Source of the DNA: Lachnospiraceae bacterium
Lineage (GTDB): Bacteria > Bacillota > Clostridia > Lachnospirales > Lachnospiraceae
Reading direction: 5' to 3'
NCBI GenBank assembly: GCA_017442865.1
Contig: JAFRXK010000023.1
Location: forward strand, 36,592-100,591
Length of the DNA stretch: 64,000 bases
Shown here in pieces: positions 8,925 through 16,855 of the stretch. The translations under genes and the position numbers were made by a program. The stretch's first letter is position 1. Each line of letters begins with the position of its first letter. The notes under the pieces are model-generated. The model was not told the origin of the DNA, searched no databases, and was given only the letters and a program-made list of their open reading frames with translations.

Positions 8925-10022
8925 ATGAACAACCTTACTATAGGCTTTATAGGTCTTGGACTTATCGGCGGCTCTATTGCAAAAAGCTTCAAAGCTAAAT
9001 ATCCTGATATTAAAATTATGGCATATTCCAGAAGTAAAAACACGCTTGATAAAGCATTTGAAGACAAAACAATTGACATTATTTTAGACGACATAGATGA
9101 AAGGCTTGGAGGCTGCGATTATATATTCCTATGCACCCCTGTAAGCCTGAATGAAATGTTTCTTGAAAAGCTTAGACCGTTTTTACATGAGAACAGCATT
9201 GTTACTGATGTCGGCAGCGTAAAGGGCAACATTCACAGAAGGGTTGAAGCACTCGGGCTTGAAGCACATTTTATCGGCGGGCATCCAATGGCAGGCTCCG
9301 AAAAAAGCGGTTATGACAATTCAAACGGTCATCTTCTTGAGAATGCATATTATGTCATCACTCCTACCGATGCCTCTCCAAAGGCAAGGGTTGATGAATT
9401 AATTGCTCTTGTTAAAAGCACCGGTGCTATTCCGCTCGTGACAGACTACAATACTCACGATTATATCGTCGCAGGAATCAGCCATCTGCCTCACGTTATC
9501 GCTGCATCGCTCGTAAAGCTTGTAAAGGATAAGGACACCCCTTCAAAACTTATGAAGCAGATAGCCGCGGGAGGCTTTAAGGATATAACCAGAATCGCCT
9601 CCTCATCTCCCGATATGTGGCAGCAGATATGCCTTGAAAATAAGGACAATCTCTCGGCTATACTTGACGATTATATTGATGCTTTAAACAGTATCAATGA
9701 TGAAATAAAGGCAGGCAGCCACGACGCTGTGTACAATCTGTTTGAGGAATCCGGAGAATACCGAAATTCACTGCCTGATAAATCATCCGGTCCTATAAAG
9801 AAGCGTCATGCTATTTACTGCGACATAATTGACAAGGCGGGTGCAATCGCTACCATTGCCACCATTCTGGCAGTACATCAGATAAACATTAAAAACATTG
9901 GAATTATTCACAACCGCGAATTTGAAAAAGGCGTGTTAAGCATTGAATTTGAGGATGAGGAATCCTCGCTAAATGCTGCTGAATTCCTTAGAAAATTCCA
10001 GTACAATGTTTACGTAAGATAA
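8925..10022 (+). CDS. tyrA: Prephenate dehydrogenase with ACT domain
   Basis: Oxidises prephenate to 4-hydroxyphenylpyruvate with NAD+, the tyrosine branch after chorismate. The 365-residue protein has an N-terminal Rossmann domain (IGFIGLGLIGGSIA, residues about 5-18), the substrate motif GGHPMAGSEKSG (about 116-127), an all-helical dehydrogenase domain and a C-terminal ACT domain (about 295-365, IYCDIIDKAGAIATIATIL), which usually mediates feedback by tyrosine. AGGAGG lies eight bases upstream of ATG. First gene of an operon with aroA. Confidence 0.95.
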   Translation: MNNLTIGFIGLGLIGGSIAKSFKAKYPDIKIMAYSRSKNTLDKAFEDKTIDIILDDIDERLGGCDYIFLCTPVSLNEMFLEKLRPFLHENSIVTDVGSVKGNIHRRVEALGLEAHFIGGHPMAGSEKSGYDNSNGHLLENAYYVITPTDASPKARVDELIALVKSTGAIPLVTDYNTHDYIVAGISHLPHVIAASLVKLVKDKDTPSKLMKQIAAGGFKDITRIASSSPDMWQQICLENKDNLSAILDDYIDALNSINDEIKAGSHDAVYNLFEESGEYRNSLPDKSSGPIKKRHAIYCDIIDKAGAIATIATILAVHQINIKNIGIIHNREFEKGVLSIEFEDEESSLNAAEFLRKFQYNVYVR

Positions 10023-10117
10023 TTATTAGAAATCGCTTTTTAACACAGACTGCATACACGGTGAAAATACCGCCGATTATTATGATAGTCTGCACAAATT
10101 ATACCTGGAGGAATTAC

Positions 10118-11395
10118 ATGAAGATATCAAAAGCAGGCTCTCTTAAAGGAGAAATAAACATCCCGGGCGATAAATCAATATCCCACAGAAGCATTATGTT
10201 CGGCGCACTCGCCAAAGGAACCACCGAGGTTCACCATTTTCTGCAGAGTGCCGACTGCCTCTCCACCATCTCATGCTTTGAGAAAATGGGCGTGTCGGTA
10301 GAAAACAAAGGTGAGACCGTACTGGTACACGGTATGGGGCTTCACGGTCTTAAAGCCCCGGCAGAAATTCTTGACTGTGGAAACTCGGGAACTACCACAA
10401 GACTTATTTCAGGCATTTTATCCGCACAGGACTTTGACGTAACTCTTACCGGCGACGCTTCAATACAAAGGCGTCCGATGAGGCGTATTATAGAGCCTCT
10501 TTCAATGATGGGGGCTGATATTAAAAGCATCAAGGGCAATGACTGCGCCCCTCTGTTCATTCATGGACAGAAGCTTCACGGCATCCATTACATTTCAAGG
10601 GTTGCATCCGCACAGGTTAAATCCTCTGTCCTGCTTGCCGGACTTTACGCCGACGGCGAAACCAGCGTAACTGAGCCTTATGTATCAAGAAATCATTCTG
10701 AACTGATGCTTAACTACTTTGGGGCAAATGTTACCACGCATGGCACTACCGCCACGATAACCCCTGCCAGCGAATTATATGCGAGGAAAGTAACTGTTCC
10801 GGGAGATATATCCTCCTCCGCCTACTTCATTGCTGCCGGACTGATAATTCCAGGCTCTGAGATACTTATTAAAAATGTCGGAATTAACCCGACCAGAGAC
10901 GGCATCATAAAGGTCTGCGAAAGCATGGGAGCCGATATCACCCTGCTAAACGAAACAAACGCTTCCGGCGAGCCTGTCGCAGACATACTTGTAAAAAGCA
11001 GTAATTTATGCGGCACTACCATTGAAGGAGCGCTGATTCCGACGCTGATTGACGAGCTGCCGGTTATTGCAGTCATGGCATGCTTTGCAAACGGCACAAC
11101 CATCATAAAAGACGCTGCCGAGCTTAAAGTAAAGGAATCAAACCGAATCGCTGTTATGGTTAAGAATCTCTCCCTTATGGGTGCAGACATTACCGAAACC
11201 GACGACGGCATGATTATAAACGGCGGCAAGCCGCTTCACGGCGCCGTAATCGACAGCTTCCTTGACCACAGGATTGCCATGAGCTTTGCCGTATGCGGCA
11301 TGGCAAGCGACGGTGAAACCGAGATACTTGGAAGTGAGTGCGTGAATATATCGTATCCTGAGTTTTATGAGGATATGGAGAGGCTAAAAAAATAA
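10118..11395 (+). CDS. aroA: 3-phosphoshikimate 1-carboxyvinyltransferase (EPSP synthase)
   Basis: Transfers enolpyruvate from PEP to shikimate 3-phosphate, the penultimate step to chorismate. About 425 residues, normal for the family. Motifs: PGDKSISHRS (about 16-25), LDCGNSGTTTRL (about 87-98), SAQVKSS, and DELPVIAVMA in the C-terminal lobe with the catalytic region KVKESNRI. A longer reading frame opens 19 codons upstream, but TGGAGG seven bases before the ATG at 10118 and the family's usual N-terminus support the shorter form. It follows tyrA by 95 bases with no terminator between. Confidence 0.95.
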   Translation: MKISKAGSLKGEINIPGDKSISHRSIMFGALAKGTTEVHHFLQSADCLSTISCFEKMGVSVENKGETVLVHGMGLHGLKAPAEILDCGNSGTTTRLISGILSAQDFDVTLTGDASIQRRPMRRIIEPLSMMGADIKSIKGNDCAPLFIHGQKLHGIHYISRVASAQVKSSVLLAGLYADGETSVTEPYVSRNHSELMLNYFGANVTTHGTTATITPASELYARKVTVPGDISSSAYFIAAGLIIPGSEILIKNVGINPTRDGIIKVCESMGADITLLNETNASGEPVADILVKSSNLCGTTIEGALIPTLIDELPVIAVMACFANGTTIIKDAAELKVKESNRIAVMVKNLSLMGADITETDDGMIINGGKPLHGAVIDSFLDHRIAMSFAVCGMASDGETEILGSECVNISYPEFYEDMERLKK

Positions 11396-11434
11396 ACATT
11401 ATCCAAAAATGTTCAAGTATGCTTATATAGCACA

Positions 11435-11484
11435 GACACGGCGCAGAATCATCTTCTTTAAAACAAGAGAATCTGTGCCGTGTC
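11435..11484. terminator. Convergent hairpin after aroA
   Basis: GACACGGC (11435-11442) pairs with GCCGTGTC (11477-11484), extended inward by CAGA/TCTG. It lies between the converging ends of aroA and the lipoprotein gene and may serve both strands. The U tract is weak on either side. Confidence 0.5.
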
Positions 11485-11510
11485 CGGATAAATAATTATA
11501 TATTCTTATG

Positions 11511-12743
11511 TTACGATATTTCAATCCAATCAGATTCTTTATCATCTGAAATCATGTAGAAAAAATGTTCACCACTACTATCCACACATCTTATAAAGCA
11601 ATAGCCATCTATTATAACTATTTTATCGACAAAGTCCATATCCAAGACTTCTAAATCATATGTCTCTATCTGTTCTCCTTTTAAATTGAATACACATATC
11701 CTCTCATTACTACCATCAACAGCATATATTTTATCTTTCTCAACAAATAAATCAAACCCATCATCACCAAAATTTTTAACTACTGTTCTTGTCTCACCGC
11801 TAATTAAGTCATACGAGCAAATACCATCTTTATAAAAATAATACAAGATATTGTCCTGAATACAATAATTTCGTACTACGTCTTTCTTCACAAGTGTTAA
11901 CTCGCCATTATTAACATTCATTGCAAACAAACCTGCATTATACTCAGTATAATCCTCGTTTGTAAAATTCATTGATTGAAAAAACAAATAATCTCCATAT
12001 CCTTTCAACCGATATACATTTGCACCATTGCCTGTATTTTCATAAACAACATCTACTTTGTCAGAACCGACTTTGCATCTAAATATCTCCTCAGAATAAG
12101 GTGTACCATCTAAAAAATACTCATAGCCCCTGTGTATTATAAAATCAGGTATTAAAATGCTATCAATCTCTTTTTCTAAATTAGAATCTGTTTTTAACAT
12201 AATATTACTCTGTTCCCTTATAGAGCCATCCTCAGATATCTTAATTAGCAGACTATCCCCTTTTGAATTACTTGCATTAGTATAAATAAAACCATCGTTG
12301 TATTTCAATCGAAACAAGTGATAAGATATTTCTTCTGAGTCTATAAAGCATGCATTACAGTTTTCATCTTTATGTAGACAATCTGCAATATTACATAATG
12401 GAACTGCTTTCTTGTTTTTTTTATCAAAAAACATAATCCTGTTAATTAAAGATTTAGAATCATCTTCATAATTACAAGAAAAATAATAAAAGCCTTCTTC
12501 TCCCTCTGTTATTGTCGAATAGATAGTCTGAGGCTGGTCATCAGTCTTGAAAACATAATCCAGACTATATTCTTCCAGATTAAGCTTTTCTTCCGTTTTA
12601 TCCAGTCCATTCTGCTGGTTTTCAATATCTATTACCGAAATCTGTGGATCACTTGCATTTTCAGACTTATTACAAGATGTTGTCATAATCAATGAAATCA
12701 TCAGAATTATTAATATCAGGTTCTTTATATAAGGTCTTTTCAT
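11511..12743 (-). CDS. Putative lipoprotein, DUF5050-like beta-propeller
   Basis: A 410-residue secreted protein. The signal peptide ends SLIMTTSC with Cys24 as lipidation site. The mature protein has repeated short strands such as EEGFYYFSCNY, DNILYYFYKDGICSYDLISG and EKDKIYAVDGSNERICVFNL, the pattern of a DUF5050-like or propeller fold made of four-stranded blades. An internal Cys group (CNIADCLHKDENCNACF) is an added feature. Function unknown; such proteins may be surface sensors or binding proteins. AAGGAG precedes ATG. The gene starts 45 bases after the serine acetyltransferase gene and may be co-transcribed. Confidence 0.75.
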   Translation of the reverse strand: MKRPYIKNLILIILMISLIMTTSCNKSENASDPQISVIDIENQQNGLDKTEEKLNLEEYSLDYVFKTDDQPQTIYSTITEGEEGFYYFSCNYEDDSKSLINRIMFFDKKNKKAVPLCNIADCLHKDENCNACFIDSEEISYHLFRLKYNDGFIYTNASNSKGDSLLIKISEDGSIREQSNIMLKTDSNLEKEIDSILIPDFIIHRGYEYFLDGTPYSEEIFRCKVGSDKVDVVYENTGNGANVYRLKGYGDYLFFQSMNFTNEDYTEYNAGLFAMNVNNGELTLVKKDVVRNYCIQDNILYYFYKDGICSYDLISGETRTVVKNFGDDGFDLFVEKDKIYAVDGSNERICVFNLKGEQIETYDLEVLDMDFVDKIVIIDGYCFIRCVDSSGEHFFYMISDDKESDWIEIS

Positions 12744-12788
12744 AACAGTCTCCTTGTAGTGTTGTTTTTTAACAAATTATATACGTTT

Positions 12789-13748
12789 TTAAATATTATA
12801 ATACCACACATTGTCATTCTCCAGCTCCTGCTTATGCATCGGATTTGACGAATCATAATTGTACATAAGCTCCTGACTCTTCACGCTTACCTTTGCGCCC
12901 TCAGGGATTGAAGTGGTGATAAATGCATTACCGCCGATAACTGCATTCTTACCTACAACCGTATCTCCGCCGAGAATTGATGCGCCCGAGTATATTGTAA
13001 CATTGTCCTGAATGGTAGGATGACGCTTTTTATTCTTAAGCTTCTGACCGCCTCTGGTTGACAATGCGCCAAGGGTCACACCCTGATATATCTTGACATT
13101 ATCGCCAATCACCGTAGTCTCACCGATAACTATGCCGGTTCCGTGGTCGATGAAAAAATACTTGCCTATTGTAGTGCCCGGGTGAATATCTATTCCGGTC
13201 AGACTGTGCGCATGCTCCGTCATGATTCTCGGAATGAGCGGCACGCCGAGCAGGAAAAGCTCGTGCGCAATGCGGCTCGTAAGAATCGCATAAAGTCCCG
13301 GGTAGGTATATATAATCTCGTCCTTGTTGTATGCCGCAGGGTCACCGTCAAAGGTCGCCTGAACATCCGTCTCTATGTACTCTCTTATCTTAGGAATCCT
13401 GTCAAGAAACTCAAATGTAATGCGCTCAGCTTCTTTTTCAAGCTCCTCTCTACCCGCATTTTCATACTTCGGAGAATATTTAAGCACTATTGTAATCTGC
13501 GAAATCAGATTATAAATCACATCCTCTAAAAGCATCGAAATATTATTTCTCACGGTATAAATCTTATAAGTGTTGTTCTTATAATATCCAGGATATACAA
13601 TTCTTCTGAGCTTTTCCAGAATATCAATTACAATATCCCTGTTCGGATGGTCGAAAGGCTTTATCTCATCAATCGTCCTGTCATTGCTGTAGTCTTCAAG
13701 CAGATTATTAAGAACATTGTTTATCTTTCCGTCAATATTATTCGTCAT
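12789..13748 (-). CDS. epsC: Serine O-acetyltransferase, EpsC type
   Basis: Acetylates L-serine with acetyl-CoA to O-acetylserine, the precursor for cysteine. The 319-residue protein has a long helical N-terminal domain (1 to about 175) and a left-handed beta-helix of hexapeptide repeats (about 190-285). Key motifs are the catalytic region GIDIHPGTTIG, FIDHGTGIVIGET, YQGVTLGALS and KKRHPTI. The length exceeds CysE of proteobacteria and matches the EpsC group. No cysteine synthase gene is adjacent. GGTGG lies upstream of the ATG. Confidence 0.92.
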   Translation of the reverse strand: MTNNIDGKINNVLNNLLEDYSNDRTIDEIKPFDHPNRDIVIDILEKLRRIVYPGYYKNNTYKIYTVRNNISMLLEDVIYNLISQITIVLKYSPKYENAGREELEKEAERITFEFLDRIPKIREYIETDVQATFDGDPAAYNKDEIIYTYPGLYAILTSRIAHELFLLGVPLIPRIMTEHAHSLTGIDIHPGTTIGKYFFIDHGTGIVIGETTVIGDNVKIYQGVTLGALSTRGGQKLKNKKRHPTIQDNVTIYSGASILGGDTVVGKNAVIGGNAFITTSIPEGAKVSVKSQELMYNYDSSNPMHKQELENDNVWYYNI

Positions 13749-13936
13749 AATTATACCACCTTATACATTGCATTTTATACGTTACAATACCACAGTCAAA
13801 AATAATCTGACTCTTATATCATATTATGTCAGGACTTATGATGATATCCATGCATTTCAGCCCCTGACAGTCTTTATAAGTGTACCACATAAAGGTAGAT
13901 TTTTATATAGCCTCTTTCAATTTATTCTTTAAATTT

Positions 13937-14866
13937 CTATAAATTTAAAACCATCTGCCCCGAAATATACGACATTTGCTTTGCGTTGGTTATTCTGTCA
14001 CCCTCCATTGCTCCTCCTATTAGAAACGGTGATTTTGGGTCATGCTTTTTCATATTTTCAACTACTGTCCTCTTATCATAGTTTGCATAGCAGTATCTGC
14101 AAAAATGTCCGCAGGTGTTATACATGCCTATATCATTTCCAAGCAGACAGCTGCAGCCCTCTCTGGGATTCTTCCTGTTTGGAACGACCAGCTCTGTGCC
14201 TATCGCCCTTTCCAGCACTTCCTTTGTCATGCACCCCGATACATCTATGCCAAAGCCTGCAAGGTCATTTCCTTCAAGGCAGGTGCGTATCGTCATACCA
14301 TGCTTTTTTCCGCTTTCCGCAAACGCCTGTCCAATCTTCGCTCTTTCTTCTAAAGCAACTTCTCTCGCCTCCGGGAAATTACGTTTTGTTTTACTGTAAA
14401 GGTCAATAAAGCTTATAACCGCCTGGTCCGTGTAACCGCTTAGGTTTTCAGCCATTTTTTCAAAAGCCTCTTTATGAAAATCCAGACTGTATTTATCAGT
14501 AATAAATATCGGGTCATATCTCCATCCTACAGCCCTTCTTCCCACAATATCCGAAAGCCTTTTAAAGGAATCCATTACGATTTCTTTATCCGGAACATTG
14601 GGCTCAATGTCCTTGCCATAAGGCGTAATTGTGACAAACCAGAATTGTCTGAAGTCTTTAAGCTCATTCATATATGTAAGCATCGGCTCAGGATTCTTGG
14701 TGCAAAATTCCAGCACATCCACCACATCCGGCGTAAGCGAATATCTTGTAACCTGATTCGGATAGTAAGGATTGCGCACCAGCACAAAGCCTTCTCGTAT
14801 TCTGTTGATAAACCATTTGCTGTAGTATGCAGGGATATCTGTCCGCATGCCGGTGTTTATAATCAT
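13937..14866 (-). CDS. DUF1848 family protein with C-terminal Cys cluster
   Basis: A 309-residue cytosolic protein of the DUF1848 family, function unknown. The N-terminus (TGMRTDIPAYYSKWF, RNPYYPNQVTRYSL) and the middle (FWFVTITPYGKD, SFIDLYSK) match the family as I know it and suggest a TIM-barrel-like fold. Near the C-terminus it carries CSC (238-240) and then CGHFCRYC (252-259), which is a CX3CX2C arrangement like that binding the 4Fe-4S cluster of radical SAM enzymes, but at the opposite end of the protein. AAAGGAGA lies upstream of ATG. It stands alone between epsC and yebC. Confidence 0.82.
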   Translation of the reverse strand: MIINTGMRTDIPAYYSKWFINRIREGFVLVRNPYYPNQVTRYSLTPDVVDVLEFCTKNPEPMLTYMNELKDFRQFWFVTITPYGKDIEPNVPDKEIVMDSFKRLSDIVGRRAVGWRYDPIFITDKYSLDFHKEAFEKMAENLSGYTDQAVISFIDLYSKTKRNFPEAREVALEERAKIGQAFAESGKKHGMTIRTCLEGNDLAGFGIDVSGCMTKEVLERAIGTELVVPNRKNPREGCSCLLGNDIGMYNTCGHFCRYCYANYDKRTVVENMKKHDPKSPFLIGGAMEGDRITNAKQMSYISGQMVLNL

Positions 14867-15045
14867 ACTGCCGGTCTCCTTTCCTTTACAAGTTCAGAGT
14901 ATCGCAATCATCTCATTGTCAATTAGCCTGAACCGTCAGTCAAACTTCTTGTTAATTTACCATCCGCCATCAACTTTTTGCGGCTCAAAATACAAGCTGC
15001 ACTAAAATCATATAACATATCGTCCTGTTTATAATCTATACTATA

Positions 15046-15085
15046 AATGCCACAAGACTGTACCTAAGTACTCTCCTGTGGCATT
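15046..15085 (-). terminator. Hairpin after yebC
   Basis: AATGCCACA (15046-15054) and TGTGGCATT (15077-15085) form a perfect 9-bp stem with a 22-base loop, 25 bases past the yebC stop on the minus strand. It is followed by AT-rich sequence, without a long U run. Confidence 0.45.
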
Positions 15086-15109
15086 AATTATTCGTATCAT
15101 ATTTTAAAA

Positions 15110-15838
15110 TTACTCGTCCCAGTTGTGGTATACTGCCTGAACATCATCATCCTCATCAAGCAAATCAAGGATTCTGTTCATCTTCTTGATATCATCCTCT
15201 GATGTAAGCTCTGCCCATGTCTGAGGAATCATAGTTACCTCTGCGCTTGCCATAGGAATGTTCTCAGCCTCAAGAGCCTCTCTTACCGCACTGAAATCCT
15301 CAGGTGAAGTAATAATCTCGTAGCTGTCCTCCTCGTCCGCAAAATCCTCTGCTCCTGCATCAAGTGCCAGCATCATAAGCTCATCAGGGTCTGCCTCGTA
15401 CTCTTCCTTATCAATAATAATCTGACCCTTCTTATCAAACATATATGATACACAGCCTGTTGTGCCGACATTGCCGCCGCCCTTTGTAAATGCATTTCTT
15501 ACATTTGACGCTGTTCTGTTCTTGTTGTCTGTAAGCGTATCAACGATAATAGCCACGCCGCTCGGACCGTAACCCTCGTATGTACAGGTCTCGAAATTAA
15601 CTGAATTCAAATCGCCTGCAGCCTTCTTGATACCTCTGTCAATTGTATCATTCGGCATGTTGTTTGCCTTTGCCTTCGCAATAACATCACGAAGCTTGCT
15701 GTTGTTGTTCGGGTCAGCGCCGCCCTCTTTAACCGCTACAGCAATTTCTCTTCCGATAACAGTGAAAATCTTGCCCTTTGCAGCATCATTCTTCTCTTTT
15801 TTATGTTTAATGTTCGCAAATTTTGAATGTCCTGACAT
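15110..15838 (-). CDS. yebC: YebC/PmpR family protein
   Basis: A 242-residue member of the YebC/PmpR family, described as DNA-binding regulators and, in some bacteria, as factors easing ribosome stalling. The N-terminus [22 protein letters not shown] is close to the family consensus (usually MSGHSKWANIKH), and the motifs [31 protein letters not shown] and [16 protein letters not shown] are all present. The length is normal. AAGGAG precedes ATG. Downstream lies a gap before the DUF1848 gene; upstream lies the repeat array at 15958. Confidence 0.93.
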   Translation of the reverse strand: MSGHSKFANIKHKKEKNDAAKGKIFTVIGREIAVAVKEGGADPNNNSKLRDVIAKAKANNMPNDTIDRGIKKAAGDLNSVNFETCTYEGYGPSGVAIIVDTLTDNKNRTASNVRNAFTKGGGNVGTTGCVSYMFDKKGQIIIDKEEYEADPDELMMLALDAGAEDFADEEDSYEIITSPEDFSAVREALEAENIPMASAEVTMIPQTWAELTSEDDIKKMNRILDLLDEDDDVQAVYHNWDE

Positions 15839-15957
15839 GCTAAACTCTCCTTATCTATCAACGTATCTCATTAATCTGACGTTTTATTTTACCATTAATA
15901 AATAAATACTGCAAGAGCAAATTTATCTTATTTTACATAATTCTTTTTTAGTATCCA

Positions 15958-16284
15958 TTACGCTGCAAATGGCTGTTATTATTTGATTCATTATGCTGCA
16001 AATCGTTATTATTATTGCCTAATCATGATATCAAAGCTGCCTGTCACCACAACTTTTGTTTACATGTTTTTTTTATTTCTTTACGCTGCAAATGGCTGCT
16101 ATTATCACTTAATCATGATATCAAAGCTGCCTGTCACCACAACTTTTGTTTACATGTTTTTTTATTTCTTTACGCTGCAAATGGCTGCTATTATCACTTA
16201 ATCATGATATCAAAGCTGCCTGTCACCACAACTTTTGTTTACATATTTTTTTGATTCATTATGCTGCAAATGGCTGGGATAGTA
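15958..16284. repeat. Tandem array of 89-90 bp repeats
   Basis: Three near-identical units (15991-16080, 16081-16169, 16170-16258) flanked by a partial copy at each end (from 15958 and from 16259). Each unit starts TTACGCTGCAAATGGCTG or TTATGCTGCAAAT, contains AATCATGATATCAAAGCTGC and ends with a T-rich tract. Units two and three are almost identical; unit one differs in its first third. The unit length is not a multiple of three and the short reading frames shift from unit to unit, so it is not coding. Together with the hairpin at 16267 it fills the 15839-16365 gap between yebC and mazF. Confidence 0.85.
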
Positions 16285-16342
16285 TGCCTGGATGACGATA
16301 GCAAAATTTGCGTGTCATCAGGCATACTATCCCAGCCATTTG
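16267..16342. repeat. Long hairpin with 24-bp perfect arms
   Basis: The left arm at 16267-16290 (CAAATGGCTGGGATAG...) is exactly complementary to 16319-16342. Pairing continues inward with ATGAC/GTCAT after one bulged G, and the loop holds the near-palindrome GCAAAATTTGC. The left arm begins inside the last partial copy of the neighbouring 89-bp repeat. It lies 23 bases past the mazF stop and could end that transcript, though no U tract follows. Confidence 0.85.
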
Positions 16343-16365
16343 CCTATAATACACCCCAAAAAGAA

Positions 16366-16713
16366 TTATGTAAACAAATCCAGACTCACTTTCAGGGCAG
16401 CGTCGACCTTTATCATCGTATCTTCATTTAAGTGGCAGACCTTCTCCTTTAATCTCTGCTTGTCAATTGTTCTGAGCTGCTCCATAAGTATCACTGAATC
16501 CTTTATCATATTACAGCGATTTTTCTCCAGCTCAACATGTGTCGGCAGCTTTGCCTTGTTCATTTTAGATGTAATTGCAGCGCAGATTACTGTCGGGCTG
16601 TGGCGGTTGCCCATTTCATTCTGAATAATAAGCACTGGCCTTATTCCGCCCTGCTCTGAGCCTATTACAGGTCTTAAATCAGCATAATAAATATCTCCTC
16701 TTCGGATAATCAC
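16366..16713 (-). CDS. mazF: MazF/PemK family endoribonuclease toxin
   Basis: A 115-residue toxin of the EndoA/MazF type, a ribosome-independent mRNA interferase cutting at short single-stranded motifs. The N-terminus [31 protein letters not shown] is characteristic, with the conserved RPVLIIQN and the later [20 protein letters not shown]. The start is a GTG at 16713 with TGGAGTG upstream; no in-frame ATG fits. No MazE-like antitoxin gene lies next to it: the 142 bases up to nnr hold only very short frames. The placement downstream of nnr resembles the chromosomal mazF locus of other Firmicutes, where alr and an antitoxin gene normally intervene. Confidence 0.92.
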   Translation of the reverse strand: MIIRRGDIYYADLRPVIGSEQGGIRPVLIIQNEMGNRHSPTVICAAITSKMNKAKLPTHVELEKNRCNMIKDSVILMEQLRTIDKQRLKEKVCHLNEDTMIKVDAALKVSLDLFT

Positions 16714-16855
16714 AAAAATTCACACTCCATTATATTTCTTTCCCCTCAAAGCCTAGTATTTCCATGTATCCGTGAGTTATTCAGTTTATAATAATTATTT
16801 TTATTTAAAGTTCCCTGATATTAAAGCTTATATATTTATCATGCGGGGTATTTGA

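Noticed and set aside
15983..16254. Short open reading frames of 72 and 79 codons across the 89-bp repeats
   Set aside because: They exist only because the repeat lacks stops in some frames; the unit length shifts the frame at each copy and no ribosome site is present.
15958..16284. Possible CRISPR array
   Set aside because: The units are contiguous 89-90 bp repeats without unique spacers, and no cas genes are in the window.
16714..16855. A hidden MazE antitoxin gene between nnr and mazF
   Set aside because: Only frames of about a dozen codons exist in the right direction; none resembles MazE.
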